DNA of 64,000 nucleotides from contig NC_045147.1 of NCBI RefSeq assembly GCF_008831285.2, positions 5,556,334-5,620,333 on the forward strand. The letters are read 5' to 3'. A model generated the notes under the pieces. That model ran no database searches, was not told where the DNA came from, and was given only the letters and a program-made list of their open reading frames with translations. The translations under genes were made by a program, and so were the position numbers. The stretch is from Nymphaea colorata. Lineage: Eukaryota; Streptophyta; Magnoliopsida; Nymphaeales; Nymphaeaceae. Positions 23,242-35,810 of the stretch are shown in pieces (position 1 is the first letter of the stretch; every line of letters starts with the position of its first letter).

Positions 23242-23501
23242 AGTGCAGCAATGAAATCAACTGAAATGAAGCTAATCTCTACCACAAAATCACTACCAAA
23301 AACCAAAGCAAAGTCTGCTACAAACTGCTGAAAAATTGAATGCTAAATCTGCCGAAAACTGCCTAAAAAACTGCTAGGAAACCGTGACTAAAATCTGCCA
23401 CAAATCTACACGAAACTGCTCTCACGCCGGTCGAGACTAGCAAGCTTTAAACCGGCTCAATGGTCTCGAAGCAACAAAACAACAACAAGAAATCCTCCCA
23501 C

Positions 23502-23514
23502 GGCTCTGATACCA
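23502..23514 (-). other. Primer-binding site, initiator-Met tRNA
   Basis: The minus strand reads TGGTATCAGAGCC, separated from the LTR end by two bases (GT). Confidence 0.9.
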
Positions 23515-23516
23515 AC

Positions 23517-26500
23517 TGGTAGGATCGGACCTAATGTGGCCAAATAAACAAAAGAAGCCGAATGCCGATCCTTCTCCAACATCTAGGATGAGGTTGTTGT
23601 CAATAAGCTTTAAATGTTAATACAAAATTTTGGTTCCCACCGGACAGTCATCCTCGCTCAATGATAAGTCAAGGAGTACAAGTGAATCTTTCCCCAGCCC
23701 GGTTTAAACCTACTACAAGACTAGAATGATTGGGTAGACTTAATACAACTGTAGCATACATGAAATTCTCTCATCACTCAACATAGATTCCATTAACCAA
23801 ACCATCATGTCATGCAATCCCTATTCGACCAAACCACACCCTTGACCCTAAGTAGGATTAGTGATCTGAGAATCGTGTCCTCAGCCCATGGCTTTAGAGG
23901 GACCCCAACCAATCACCTTTTCCTTGGACGGCTCAAACAAATGCACCCAACCTCGGTTCTATAGGGTGAACTGAAATATACCTCCCAAGGCCAGGATTGG
24001 GGTCTCCACGTGCTCGCCAGAGATGAGAAACCAGCAACGAGTAGGTTGCTCTTCGGTATTCCGCTTCCTTCAAGATCCGGGCAGCAAGTTCTCTTTGGCT
24101 AGAACAAGATATTTGAAAGAGATTATTGTTCTATCAAGACAAAACCACAAGAGAGGGAAGTAGATCTAGTCACCGGATTGTTAGTTAACCCCAAGAATCA
24201 ATTGTTGTGTCGATTGGGGGAAGTAGTTGCCGATATCGCCCGGTGGGAGCGGTTCCTTCCCTTCTTGGCAGCAACTCCACGCACGTCGTGGTTGATGCCC
24301 GTGGTCCCTTGCTAGAATTCAGTAAGAAAAGCAAAAATCCAGCAAGTATCAAGACTATGAAGTCAACAATGTATTAACTTCGAGTAGGGGAAAGCCTTCA
24401 CCCGTGAGACCAATTAAACCCCGATCTTTGTAAGGAAAGGGGGATGCGATTACCGGAGCGCCGGCGGACGTTGAGGCTTCCCTCAAGGTTAAGCTCGTAC
24501 TCCACCTTACACGACCTCTACCAAGCCCACGAACCAGCCATGTCCATCCTCAAGCATCGGATAATAGGTACGAGATTGAAAGCAATCGAAATCTAAACAA
24601 ACAAGGAATGAAGTTCAAGAGTGTGATTGCACTTCACGGGTTATACACATGACTCCTAGGAAGTGACGCAAATAGGGAGAAGCAAGCCTAGGAAGCGCCT
24701 AAGCATGCATGTCTTCCTTTTTTCGGCAAAGGGTAGAAGCTCCGACAAGGTATGTTGATCGGATTGCGGTCGGTACTCCTCCTTCACAAGCCTCTCGATT
24801 GGTACTCGAGATCTCTAACGATGTCGCCTCTTCCTTCTCACGAGCTATAGATGAGAGCTTCCAAATGTGGATGCGATTCTCCCTCCAAGATTGGTGGTGG
24901 TGTCTTCCCAATTTGGTTGAGGTTGATCTCCCAAGATCTCGCCAAATCTCCTTGCCTTAGGTGGAAATTGACTAGGTTCAATGCACCTAGTCGGCGGATT
25001 GATCCTCTTTCCTTATTCATTAGAGAAGAATTAGGAAAGAAGATCTCGCAAAGGTGGGTAAGAGGTCCACCTCTATGTGTCACCTCTTTGTGAGGCCACT
25101 TAGTGCCTTCCTTTTCTGATTTGGTCCAGATTCAATAAACCAGCCGGTCGTGAAGATCCTCCTTCCAAAAAATTAAGAACGGATTGAGAAAGAGCCGCTC
25201 CTTCCTTTTAGGGATGGGTTGAGGTGGCGCGCTTTCCCTTCTCCTTGCTTCCCAAATCTGTCGCCTTAGCTGTTGGGCCCTTCTTCCCACGTGTTGCCAC
25301 CTATCTACCTTAAGATCAGCTGCGGATCCGACCATCCTAAAGTGTCAGGATTGGATTTGGAAGGGCTGCACGACGCCAAGAACCTTCCTCCTTTGGCGCG
25401 TGAGGCCTCTTTCCAATATGATGTGCTAGGGTTTGTACGAGCCAACTTGGACCAAAATACCCTTGAAAAGTATTAATCAACCTAAGCGAATTAATTCATA
25501 ATGGGGGTAGTTTAGGGATTAGTCACCCAGGAACACAGACTGGCCAGAGGGCGCCAAATCTGACCGGAATGATGGTCAGAATTCTGAAGTACTCCATGAA
25601 ATCCGACAATCTGGTTGACAGGATCCCGGAACTTGCAGACAAGATTTTGATGGTCAAATCAACTCCGTTTACCATGAAATTTGGATATGTTATACAACTT
25701 TTAATTACAAATCCAACGGTATAGACTCGCCTGAAAACACCCTGTGGTTCGTCGGAAACAGCCGATTTATCAAGCGGTTCTGCAGCGGCTGTGTCTGAGC
25801 GGCAGTGATGGAAACAGTCAACTTTTGCCCAGGATTTGGGTGCCTTGCCGTGCTCCCATCTGCCAGAAATTTGAGTATGTTAGAGAGGAGGTCGAGAGGT
25901 TTCAAACGAGCTATAGCACACCTTAAAACTCCCCGTGGATCTCCGACAATCGATCTCTGATCAGAGATATGTTCAGATGCTCTCTTCAGAAACCGAGAAC
26001 CGCGAATCTTCTTCTCCGTGCATTATCTTATCTTATTCCCGGTGGGTTGTCTCGTTTCTTTCTTTCTTCTTCCTCACCCACAACCTTTCTTCAAAGCTCA
26101 GATCTTTAATATGATGTAGAACGCCTTATTTAGCCAGGACTCGCTAGAAGAGGATCAGAATTTAGGCTGCTGGTTGTGGAACCAGCCGGATGCTCCCTAT
26201 CCTCCTCGCGATGACTCCAAGACTAAATCTCCTTCTTCATTCAATACCGCTGGTTCAGACCTAGTTAGACGAGATATTACTCTCGAATGCAAGATCTGAA
26301 CCCTCATTGATGTCGTGAACAAGGTGAAACCGAGAACTCCTCCACCACGCTCTAGGAAGACGGAAGCTTGGCTTAAGATGAGATCTCGCCGGATGTTGAT
26401 GGTGAAGATTCGACGGGCAGAACCACGACACATCTTCTTCTTCACTCCCCTATGGGCCTCTAAATCCCTTCGTGGTCAAGGGAAGTGCACAGCCGTCCAC

Positions 26501-27472
26501 TCAAGGCCTCCTTGGTTCGGGTACGTTGCAGAAATCGCTGTCTATGGTTTCCGGCAGCCATGGATCTAGCGAATTCCTTCATTGCTCTCACGGCTTGGTG
26601 AGTATTGTAGTGTATCGCTCAAAAGAGCCATGCCCTAGGAACCAAGGTACTCTCCACGCATAGAGGAAAGAGAAAACAACTTTTTCATTCATCAATAATG
26701 AGAGAAATGTCTTGGTTTTGGCTTATATACATGTGCAAAAGGGTTCTAATAACGTCTCGAGATAAGATGCAAACCAAACCGAATTAAATAAAGAAAACAA
26801 TACAAAAGCAAGGAAACGAGTCTTTGAATTAAAAGTCAAAAAAAGAAAGAGTCAAAGTCTGAATTTGGGCTGAAGCCCCACCTTGCCAAGGTTCCGCCTG
26901 TGCTTCGTAATGTGATCCATGAAGTGGGTTCGACTCAGTCCGCCTAGGTAGTCCAAGGCTGTCCTCTGCTCCTCACCATGCCGAGCCCACCTTCTTCTAG
27001 GCTGGAGTTGCCTAGGTCTTCTTCACCTAGATGTAGTAAGTCTAGGTCTCCTAGTTAGTCATCTAGGTCTTCTTCAAACCGCACATTTTTAATCTCGCAA
27101 GGGTTTTCAATGCGTCTTCCACTTTGCTCGAAATCGCTCCATGCTTGAGGGTTAACCTCACAATGCAAAAGTATGCCATAATCGCTTGAAGTCGTTCCTG
27201 TCTTACTTGAGGAGTTAACCTCACAAGAGAAATCTCCATCCTTCCTCGCAAGCGCCAAAGAGAAACTAGAAAAGTTAACTTCCCTAGACTTTTTACCTTT
27301 CTCTAAAGCCGCTCCCCCGTTCTCTTCGTCAAACTCATAAACAAGAAAGTTAGCCGCACAATAAGATAAAGCGCCTTCAGGCTCTAGGTAGGCTCGTATC
27401 ATAAACTGAGGCGGACTATGAGAGATGGCACAACTGTTCATAATGCCTGGGTCCATTGAGATCAAGATAACA
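23517..27472 (-). repeat. Probable 5' LTR (about 4 kb) of the minus-strand Gypsy
   Basis: The 3' end on the minus strand is secure: CCGATCCTACCA next to the primer site. The 5' end is inferred from a TGTTATCTTGATC start at 27472, giving TG...CA termini. A promoter-like GTATATAAGC lies at 26730-26721. No second LTR exists in the window to confirm the limit, and nesting of another LTR between about 26570 and 27472 is possible. Many short open frames inside are not conserved-looking. Confidence 0.5.
27055..27465 (-). CDS. Unidentified 136-codon ORF near the upstream end of the long LTR
   Basis: The ORF starts MISMDPGIMNSCAIS and ends VRFEEDLDD, is acidic, and has repeated EVN-containing segments (REVNFSSFS, CEVNSSSK, CEVNPQ). 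No domain is recognised. It lies just upstream of the promoter-like box on the same strand, so it would be in U3 if the LTR limits are right. Alternatively it is the 3' end of another retroelement. It may simply be a chance frame kept open in repeat DNA. Confidence 0.25.
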   Translation of the reverse strand: MISMDPGIMNSCAISHSPPQFMIRAYLEPEGALSYCAANFLVYEFDEENGGAALEKGKKSREVNFSSFSLALARKDGDFSCEVNSSSKTGTTSSDYGILLHCEVNPQAWSDFEQSGRRIENPCEIKNVRFEEDLDD

Positions 27473-27769
27473 TGGGTGTGACTTGGAAAGACGAGGAAGA
27501 AAAACTAGACAAACATAGTGACACTGGATTCAGTCTTAAACCACTCTGATTCATTAATTACTGCATAACACCAAGAAACTTGATGAAGAAATTCGTGGTC
27601 TAGTATTGCAATGTCATATGTTGTTAAGAATACATCAAATGGTAAAGTTGGATGCAAAAACTACAGTAAAAAGCATCTGACATAAAAAGTAGCAACCTAA
27701 ATTTGTTAATACACTATGACAAGGAAAAATGCTTAACATTGATGGCTTGCTTACTGCTACTTTAAGAAA

Positions 27770-27925
27770 TTACACTAATGCAACATAATGGTAGGTGAAC
27801 AAATTGCAATCAGTTAGATCAATCTGCATAAAGAATGAAAAAACCTTTGGTATATCTTTGCATGGTAGATGAAATAAATACATAGGAGGAATATGCTGCC
27901 AAAATTCTCCCAACTCATCAATTGA
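27770..27925 (-). other. Exon-like open segment, unidentified
   Basis: The minus strand is open for 51 codons, reading GEFWQHIPPMYLFHLPCKD and later FMQIDLTDCNLFTYHY before TAA. The composition looks protein-like. A good acceptor (tttctttgcag) ends at 27931, but in this frame a TGA follows it directly; a second frame from that acceptor, LDQLMSWENF, is also open. I do not recognise the family. A pseudogene exon or chance are both possible. Confidence 0.25.
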
Positions 27926-30900
27926 TCAAGCTGCAAAGAAACACAAAATAGAACAGAAAAGGAAAATTCATGTCCAAAATTTATGCAAATAAAAAGTTTT
28001 TGAAAAGGCTCATGACAAAATGGACTATTTAGGCATCCTTTAGTAGGTATGAAAATGGATTATTTGTATCTTTAACATAATTATTTGTCCACCATGCAGT
28101 CAACTGCACATTTATCAAAAGCCAAATTAATAGAGAAAAAGAGGATTAACTTATACTTAGTGAACAAGAAGATCCATGTACCAGTATAAGATTTGCATTG
28201 GCTTTGTTATATAATTTTCTATAGACCACAATGTAGAATTTTGTCATCAACATATGGCATAACTTCAAGATTTGGTGAAAATGTGGCGAAGTCAATCATC
28301 TGACACAACCTAGAGACATAATATAACTGTAGAAAAGTAGTTGGGTGTCATAAAAAAGTATGATATATATGCCTATCCCAACAATGAACATCAGCAAGTG
28401 CAAATGAGATCATTCAAAGATGAGTTTCAAAAAACTAAACTTAAAAAATATAGGTCTCTTCTGCTGAATTTACAATAGCTCAATAAATAAATATCTTGCA
28501 ATCTAAGTCACAACAGGTGTGGGGTGCAGGTGTGGTGAGTGTATACATATACAAGTAGTAGCTTTATTTGCCTAAACGTTTTTTTAAGAAAGTTATTTTA
28601 ATCTGATTCCAATTTCAACATCTTATGAAATAAAATAAAGCTATAAAAGGATAATAGGCCTGACATAAAGCTCGTTCAGCTTCTTGTCATTTAAAAAACA
28701 CTCTTACAAAACGAGAGAGGAGATAATTGAAATTTACAAATAAGATAAGGCTGTATTTTAAAGGATGGCATACCTGGCCGTCCTTTAAAAAGGATGTCAA
28801 GCCTGTTGTTCAGAGAGAGAGAGAGAGTGGTGTGCCTGATTGCTCCTCACTCAATCAAGCAGAGTTCAGTGCCGTGTTGGGGGCGAATCTGCACCTGCAT
28901 TTGCGTCATGTTCATGTGGGTGTGGCACCATTTTTTGAGCATCTATGTGACTCAACTTGCAATGTTTCTCCAACACCCAAATGCAAAATAACATATCAGA
29001 TTTACATTCCAAAAAGCCTAATTGTATTGATAAACTATCGAGATGCAAGAATAAGGGGAAAACATATGGTCTTTATAGTAAGTAGTGAAAGTGTTATTGT
29101 TGAAAAATGTCAGTGCCTAAGAGTTTTGGTAAAACCATGCACCAAAGTGTCATCAAAGAACTGTTGAAGGTTCAAATTTGTTCAAAGTCCATAGTCATAG
29201 AAAACATGTTTTTTTCGAAAAAAGTGAAAAAATGGGATAAATTAACTAGCTGTTTAAAACTTAAAAAAACACTTTTTTTTTCAAAAAAACATTAAAAACC
29301 AAAAAAACACATTTTAAAGCGTTTTTTTTAGTTTTTTTCATTTTTTTAATGTCAAAGAGCTTTTTTTTTTCATTTTATATTTTTTATTTGTTGCAAATCT
29401 ACTTATCTTTTGATGTTTGTGTTATTAGTTTCTCACTTATTTTATTTTTCTATCATTTTTAGTTTTTTAAAACTTTAAAAAATTTACTATATTTTTCCCA
29501 TTGTTTTTCAAGCTCGCCGTATTATACCCGAGAAAAACCTCACCGTTTAAAACTCAGAGACATTCTTTGTGACTATTCACTTCAAACCTAATGACTTTAT
29601 GGAAAAAATGTGATGTATTAATATATGGCAAAGCAACAAAAGTCCATAAATTCCATCAAAAGATTTACTCAGTTAGTATTACAATTGTTTTATTATGCTT
29701 TAGATTGAAGATAAAAATAAAAATTACTTAGTAGTGTAGATATGTCTGGAGAAAATGGTCGTAGACTAAACATTTAACAAGTGATCCAAGGTCCAACAAA
29801 AGTCACTGAAAATCAAATGAAATATCAAAGGGAAAAATTATAAAAGTGACATTTGTAGGCCAAAGTTGCCTGATGATTGGTTTCAAATAAAGCTACCAGA
29901 GCAAAAAAGGAAGAAACTGTTGTCCAAGGCAAAGAGCCACCACACACCAATACCTAGCCAAGTGGCCCAAGTAGCAGGGAGACCACAAAGATTGAGCACG
30001 CTGATTATAAAAGAGGGACACATCATCCCATTTCTGTTGTCCAAAAAAGCCGACTGTAATACCCATCAAATAAGATTTGATTCAGATCTGAATTATCTTC
30101 ATACAGTTGCTCAAATTATACATGTTGTACATTTAAATTACCTATTTGGACACTTTTTATCTGGTTCAGAATTTTTTATTCACATTTTATTAGGTAGGAC
30201 AACCCACAAAATTTCATATTTGGATAAGTTAGGTTTTAAAAATTGTAATTAAATATACCACTATTTTCCAACTGATTGGTGGTAAAATCAACTAGCTATT
30301 CAGTTTTGACCACTAGAGAGAGGAGAGAGATCTTGAATTCTGGAAAATGTATAGTTAAAATATAAAATATAATTCTGAAAATGCTCATTTTACTTCAACA
30401 TCAAAATTCCTTTAGTTGAAATTACTTATGAAAAAATAAACATGTGCGATTTTTTACTGCATTATATATTTTAAATTTTAAAATAACCCCATGTATTCTC
30501 ATTTTCAATATCAATTATAGTTAATTAGGTGCTTAAGGTCTCCTCATTTGCTAATACAGACTTTCACCTCTTAGAAGTGTCCAATGGACAATGACAAAAA
30601 GCTCTTACGCTAGATTAGAAACAAGGCATTAACATCAACATGAGTTAGACAAATTATGATGTTAAAATCATATCATAACGTAGTTTTAACATCCGAATGA
30701 TACTTATTAATTGATTTAATTTGTTGAATAAATTGATACTTGATATAGTGTTTAAATAACATATACATGCAATATAATAACTAAAATAATGACTGAAACT
30801 ATCTAGGAAACTTCTATGAATTATTTTCAGTTGTGAAGGCATGCACATCCAATTACCAATAAAAGCCTATTATAAAAAGGCAAGTTGTGTATGGTTGGAA

Positions 30901-31764
30901 ACCATGTATAATTTTGGGGGAGGCTGTTAACATTTGACGTGCTACAATATAAATATGAGATCAAACCCAATCTAAATCCATATGCACATATTATTTGGCT
31001 AAAATCATAAAAAATATAGCTCTCTGGATTTTGTCAGCAAGATTTTTCTAAGATATTTTTGGGCAAAGTTATTTTTTTTACTTTAGGAAAACTTCAGAAA
31101 AATATCAGAGTTTCTCAAAAAAAAAAAATCAAAATGTTAGGTAAAAATACAATAAATGAAAAACCAATAAGACATTAGAAAAACATCTAGTTAAAATGAT
31201 AAAAATAATAAAATAATAATCATTGCATTGCATCTAGGAAGCCATGAAACAAAAGTTCAAAAAAATGAAAACAAAGAAATAAAAAAACGTGAAAATTTCA
31301 TTAAAATTAAAAAAATTCAATTTTTAAGTTTTTTCAAAATATCCTGATTTTTCTCGTTTTGTCGTTTTTTCATTTCTTTTGTTAATAACACAATATTTTC
31401 AAAAATACCCTGATATTTGTGGGTATGGGTAAAATAAAATATGTTTTCTAACAGGGTATTATTATTTTATTTGTTCTATGAGTAATTCGGTACCCCATGG
31501 AGATGTGAATCCATATTTTCTCTCTCATATTCCTGAAATATATTGTGGTGATTCAAGTACTTCGTTAGGTTCTTGCAATATCATAATTATGACCCAAAAG
31601 GAGTTCTTTCATTCAATTTTTTAGGTTGCTAAAAAAATTGCCTTGAGAACCACATAAAAAAGGCACATGTAGCTGCACTATAGACCATAACATCAATCAC
31701 ATATTAGGACCAAAGGAAAATCATGCTAAACAAAATTGAAGCATCTAATGCATGGAATTCTTAC

Positions 31765-31809
31765 CAGTGAACTACAATCGATGAGATGTTGAACATCCAT
31801 CAAACATTG
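31765..31809 (-). other. 45-bp exon-like segment with canonical splice sites
   Basis: On the minus strand a T-rich acceptor (tttgtttttgtag) precedes 15 open codons (QCLMDVQHLIDCSSL). The donor GTAAGAAT follows at once. Length is a multiple of three. No flanking exons are established, so the gene, if any, is unknown. Confidence 0.3.
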
Positions 31810-32712
31810 CTACAAAAACAAAAGGTTATCCGGTTGAGTGAATCACATACTTTAGAAGGAATAAAATACTTCAAAGTAAAAGTTTATTTCTTCACTTCCA
31901 AAGTACCATGGCAAGGAAACTCAATTTCAGATGAAAGAAAGCCCAACACCCAATGCTAGTAGTTCGAAGACAAGGACATGGTTTTCTATAGACATCAACT
32001 GTTGCTGCAGTGCCAAGAAGACAGAAATGGAGGCACCAGCTTAGGTTATCATAATAATATCACCACTGGATTGCACCTATCTGAAAGGACCTGGTCTTCT
32101 TCCCATTTTGCCTGCCTACTAAAAACCACTCGATAAGCAAAAAAAATCCAACTACTAAACAAAAGAACTCACATTATTAAAGCACAAATTGTACAAAAGC
32201 ATTTACGGAAGCTAAGCATAAGTTCGAGTGTAGTTTTATTCACAAATCTTCAACACAAAAGAAGAATTTTTAAAATATTATAAAAAAAATCTTCCACACC
32301 TACGAGCTATAAAGAGAAAATAAGGAAGATAAACAATTACCCAGTCAACATGAGAATCTCATAAAACAAAGACTAATATATTAATGTCTTAAATTTTAAA
32401 TTTTTTCAACATAATAATAGGTACATAGCAGCAGCAACATTATTCAAATGAAGAAGAATTTTATATGAATATTTGGGCTCAATATCTCCACTATACTGTC
32501 AGATGAGAAGTGCTACAACTATGTGTAAAATTCATTTAATGAAAAGGCAACTCTCATGGTCATTTTCAACAGCATATTGCCATAGCTTAAGAAAAAAATG
32601 GAAAAAGTTGAAGGCTTCTCTCTCCCTCTCAATCTCAATCCAACACCTCCCCACCACAAGGAGGAATATGCCTTTTGGTTATCATGTGAGGTATGAAAAA
32701 TGCAAATGCATG

Positions 32713-32826
<114 letters not shown>

Positions 32827-33104
32827 ATCATTCATTTTGGTACCTTTTTTACTATATTATATCATAGACCACTTACCTCAGGGACCAAAACCAGACCATA
32901 AAAGTGCATGAATAAAGACATTTTAAATGTAATATCGACATTCTAATGTGTTTATGACTATCAATTAATACATAACTTCTTTAATGCCGATTGATTTTAT
33001 GGAAAATCTTATCTTTTGGTTGTTATATGAGTCACTAACTTGTGTTATTATTCAAAATACACAGCTAAACCAACCTGTAATGTAAGATCAACATGCTAAT
33101 GTGC

Positions 33105-33182
33105 TATGACTACTTATTTAGTACAAGCATTATGACTACTTGTCTAGTACAAGCATTATGACTACTTGTCTAGTACAAGCAT
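33105..33182. repeat. 26-bp tandem repeat, three copies
   Basis: Units tatgactacttgtctagtac plus aagcat at 33105, 33131 and 33157. The first differs by two bases; the other two are identical. Confidence 0.95.
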
Positions 33183-33552
33183 TCTTTGGTCCAGTTAACT
33201 TTATGAAAAAAATTGATTCTTTTACTACCAAAGCATTTGTGATACAAACTTACAACAGAAAGCATTCAACCTTCCAGAAGACTGTTGGTCAAGTGATAAG
33301 GAAACACAAACTTACATCAGCAAGCGTTGTACCTTACAGAAGACTTTCAATCAAGTGAAAAAAAATGAAAGTAAATAGATTGCACCATGGCTCTTAGTGA
33401 TAGACTTATTTTGGATTTACATCGGCTTAGACTTCAAACAGAAGTTCGATCATTTACCAAAAAAATTATAGCTTCACCACTGGATTAAGTATTTCGATCT
33501 GACTTTGCCTCAATGGTTTTAGAATGGTTGATTTTCTCATTCTCTGTCTCCT

Positions 33553-33663
33553 TTAACATCCTAGTGTTATTGGAGCTGCAGTTCTCCATATATTTGTTTC
33601 TTTCCACAATAATTCAGTTTCTTGTAATAAGCTCTTATTATTGGTGTAACTGATGGACCTGGC
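33553..33663 (-). pseudogene. Possible N-terminal fragment of a MATE-type transporter
   Basis: The minus strand reads KSLLQETELLWKETNIWRTA then APITLG before a stop. MATE (DETOXIFICATION) proteins begin their first membrane helix with a similar E...LW..AAPI motif after a charged N-terminus. Only about 37 codons fit and nothing downstream continues the family, so this is at best a short relic and may be coincidence. Confidence 0.25.
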
Positions 33664-33709
33664 ATCAAATCAAATCTTCTCAAAGTTGTAGGTGGTTTCC
33701 GTTGTGTTA

Positions 33710-33863
33710 CTGTTTAGTGATGGTAACAGTTTGTTATTGTCCCATAAAATTACCTCAAAGATTGAGGTAGTTTCATGAAACACAACAACACAATGTTCCG
33801 TCAACATGTCCCAATCTTTAGAGTGGATTCATGAAACAATAACAAGTTCTTATTACTAAACAG
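33710..33863. mobile_element. Short MITE-like inverted-repeat element (154 bp)
   Basis: The left arm CTGTTTAGTGATGGTAACAG continuing TTTGTTATTGT pairs with the right end, whose reverse complement is CTGTTTAGTAATAAGAACTT continuing GTTATTGT. The terminal inverted repeat is about 30 bp, imperfect. No clear target duplication, so the superfamily is undetermined. Confidence 0.5.
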
Positions 33864-34021
33864 CCCCTAGTTGGCTGAAATACCTAGCTAGGTGGATATT
33901 CATGGGAGATGATGATAAATTAAGTTCTTTAGGTGTTATTGTCCTTTTAGAAACTTTTGGTTTTTTTCTTCTGCTTTCTTTTCCTTTGAGTGTTTAATTT
34001 CATCCCTCCAATTTCTGATGT

Positions 34022-34679
34022 GTATTAGTTATATACGTGTATACATATGGTATATACTATATATGTATAGATATAGTATATATTACATTAATATTATAGA
34101 TATATACTTATACATATAATACATGTATGTGTATATACATTTACTATAATATATATATTCAATATCTATATATACGTTATAATATATATATACACACATA
34201 TTATATGTAATATATGTACTATACATATGTATATTATGTAATTAATACATATATATAGCAAGTATTCTATGTTACATATGTATATATGTATAATATATAT
34301 TATAACATGTATATAACATACAAACATATATGTATATTTATTACGCATATATAAGAATAGCTACATAATATGTATTATAACAAATATGTTATACTATATA
34401 TGTATACATATATTAATATGCATATACAAATAACATATATGTATGTATATATTAATATGCATAACACATTAGTAATATGTTATACGTATAATAAATATAA
34501 AACATATGCATATGTACATATTACATAATATATACATATATATTAATAGTGTAACATATGTCTATTATAATATTCTATGTAATGTATGTACATTCACATA
34601 TACATAATATTATATACACGTATACATCTGAGTATATATATGTATTATATAAATATACATATAAATAATATATGTGTGT

Positions 34680-34723
<44 letters not shown>

Positions 34724-34746
34724 TATGTTATTAATACATATATATT
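34022..34746. repeat. AT-rich long-period tandem array, left part
   Basis: TA-rich sequence with landmarks such as gcaagtattctatgttacat, attaatagtgtaacatatgt and a terminal (CA)n run near 34686-34710. The same landmarks recur in order at 38462-39300, showing a monomer of about 400-460 bp. The array is interrupted at 34747 by a solo LTR. Confidence 0.85.
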
Positions 34747-34896
34747 TGCATCCCCAAAATTTTTGGTTGGTTTGGGAGTGCTCCAGAAAAATGAGGTTTT
34801 GTTTTGAAATATGACAGAAAATGACTCGCTCGTTGGTACGAGGATCGACCGTTCCCGGTGCCTTTACCGGGGTAATCAACCCAAGGGCTATGTTTA

Positions 34897-35810
34897 CAGG
34901 GGTGGGGATCGGGCCGACCCGGCCCGGCCTGCTAAAACCCGGCCCGAATCGGCCCGTCGGGCCTAAGCCCGGGCCCGACCCAATAATATTGCCGGGCCTG
35001 ACCCCCAAAAGTCAGGCCCAGCCCGGCCCGGCCCGTTTGGCGGGCCGGGCTAGCTTGCGAGAAGGGGGAGAGAGACGGGAAGAGGGGGAGCGGAGAAGAG
35101 GGGGACGGGAGAGGGGGAGACGGAGCCAGACGGGAGAGGGGGAGACAGAGCCAGAGAGCAGCGGGAGAGGGAACCAGAGGGGGAGACGGAGAGGCAGAAA
35201 GGAAGGGGGAGAGGGGGAGACGGGAGAGGGAGATGGAGAAAGGAAGGGGGAGGGAGCGGGGGAGACGGGAGGGGGAGAGGGAGAAAAGAAGGGGGAGGGA
35301 GCGGGGGAGAGGGGGAGACGGGAGAGGGAGAAAGGAAGGGGGAGGGAGCAGGGGAGAGGGAACCAGAGGGGAGACGGGAGAGGGAGAGGGAGAAAAGAAG
35401 GGGAGGGAGCGGGGGAGAGGGGGAGACAGGAGAGGGAGAGAAAGAAAGGAAGGGGGAGGGAGCGGGGGAGCGGAGAGAGGGAACCAGAGGGGGGATGGGA
35501 GCAGAGAAGACGGGAGAGGGAACTAGAGGGGAGCGGGAGAGGGGAGACATGAGAGGGAACCAGAGGGGGAGATGGGAAAGGGAACCAGAGGGGAGACGGG
35601 AGAGGGAACGAGGGGGAGCGAGAGCAGAGGGGGAGAGGGTGCAGAGACTCGAGAGGGAACCAGTGGGAGAGGGAAAAGAGAGAGAGCAGAGAGGGAGAGG
35701 GAGTCGGGCCTGGCGGGCCACCCTATTGGGCCCGGGCCCGGGCCAGGTTTTCCCCGGCCCAGGCTCTGGCCCAATTGGGTCGGGCCGGGCCGGCCCGACG
35801 CCCAAGCTTA
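34897..35810. mobile_element. hAT-type MITE with GGGAGA-rich core, nested in the solo LTR
   Basis: Perfect 8-bp target duplication TATGTTTA at 34889-34896 and 35811-35818. The left end CAGGGGTGGGGATCGGGCCG and the right end (reverse complement TAAGCTTGGGCGTCGGGCCG) form GC-rich inverted repeats of cggcccg motifs. The core, about 35060-35700, is an irregular gggagagggag/gaaccagag minisatellite. Open frames on both strands of 100-250 codons encode only RGER/SPSP repeats. Confidence 0.9.

Larger units (their letters stand above)
18903..27472 (-). mobile_element. Ty3/Gypsy retrotransposon, 3' truncated, with very long 5' LTR
   Basis: Read on the minus strand: long LTR, initiator-Met primer site, gag, protease, RT, RNase H, integrase. 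RT before integrase defines Gypsy. The integrase breaks off after EEIIESLK at 18903, so any chromodomain and the 3' LTR are absent. Long LTRs, CX2CX4HX4C gag and this primer site are compatible with a chromovirus such as the Tekay/Del type, but the diagnostic C-terminus is missing. Stops and frameshifts occur in gag, RT and integrase. Confidence 0.85.

Noticed and set aside
29866-30252. 128-codon plus-strand ORF
   Set aside because: No recognisable domain or splice context and local base composition like the surrounding non-coding DNA; left unannotated as a gene.
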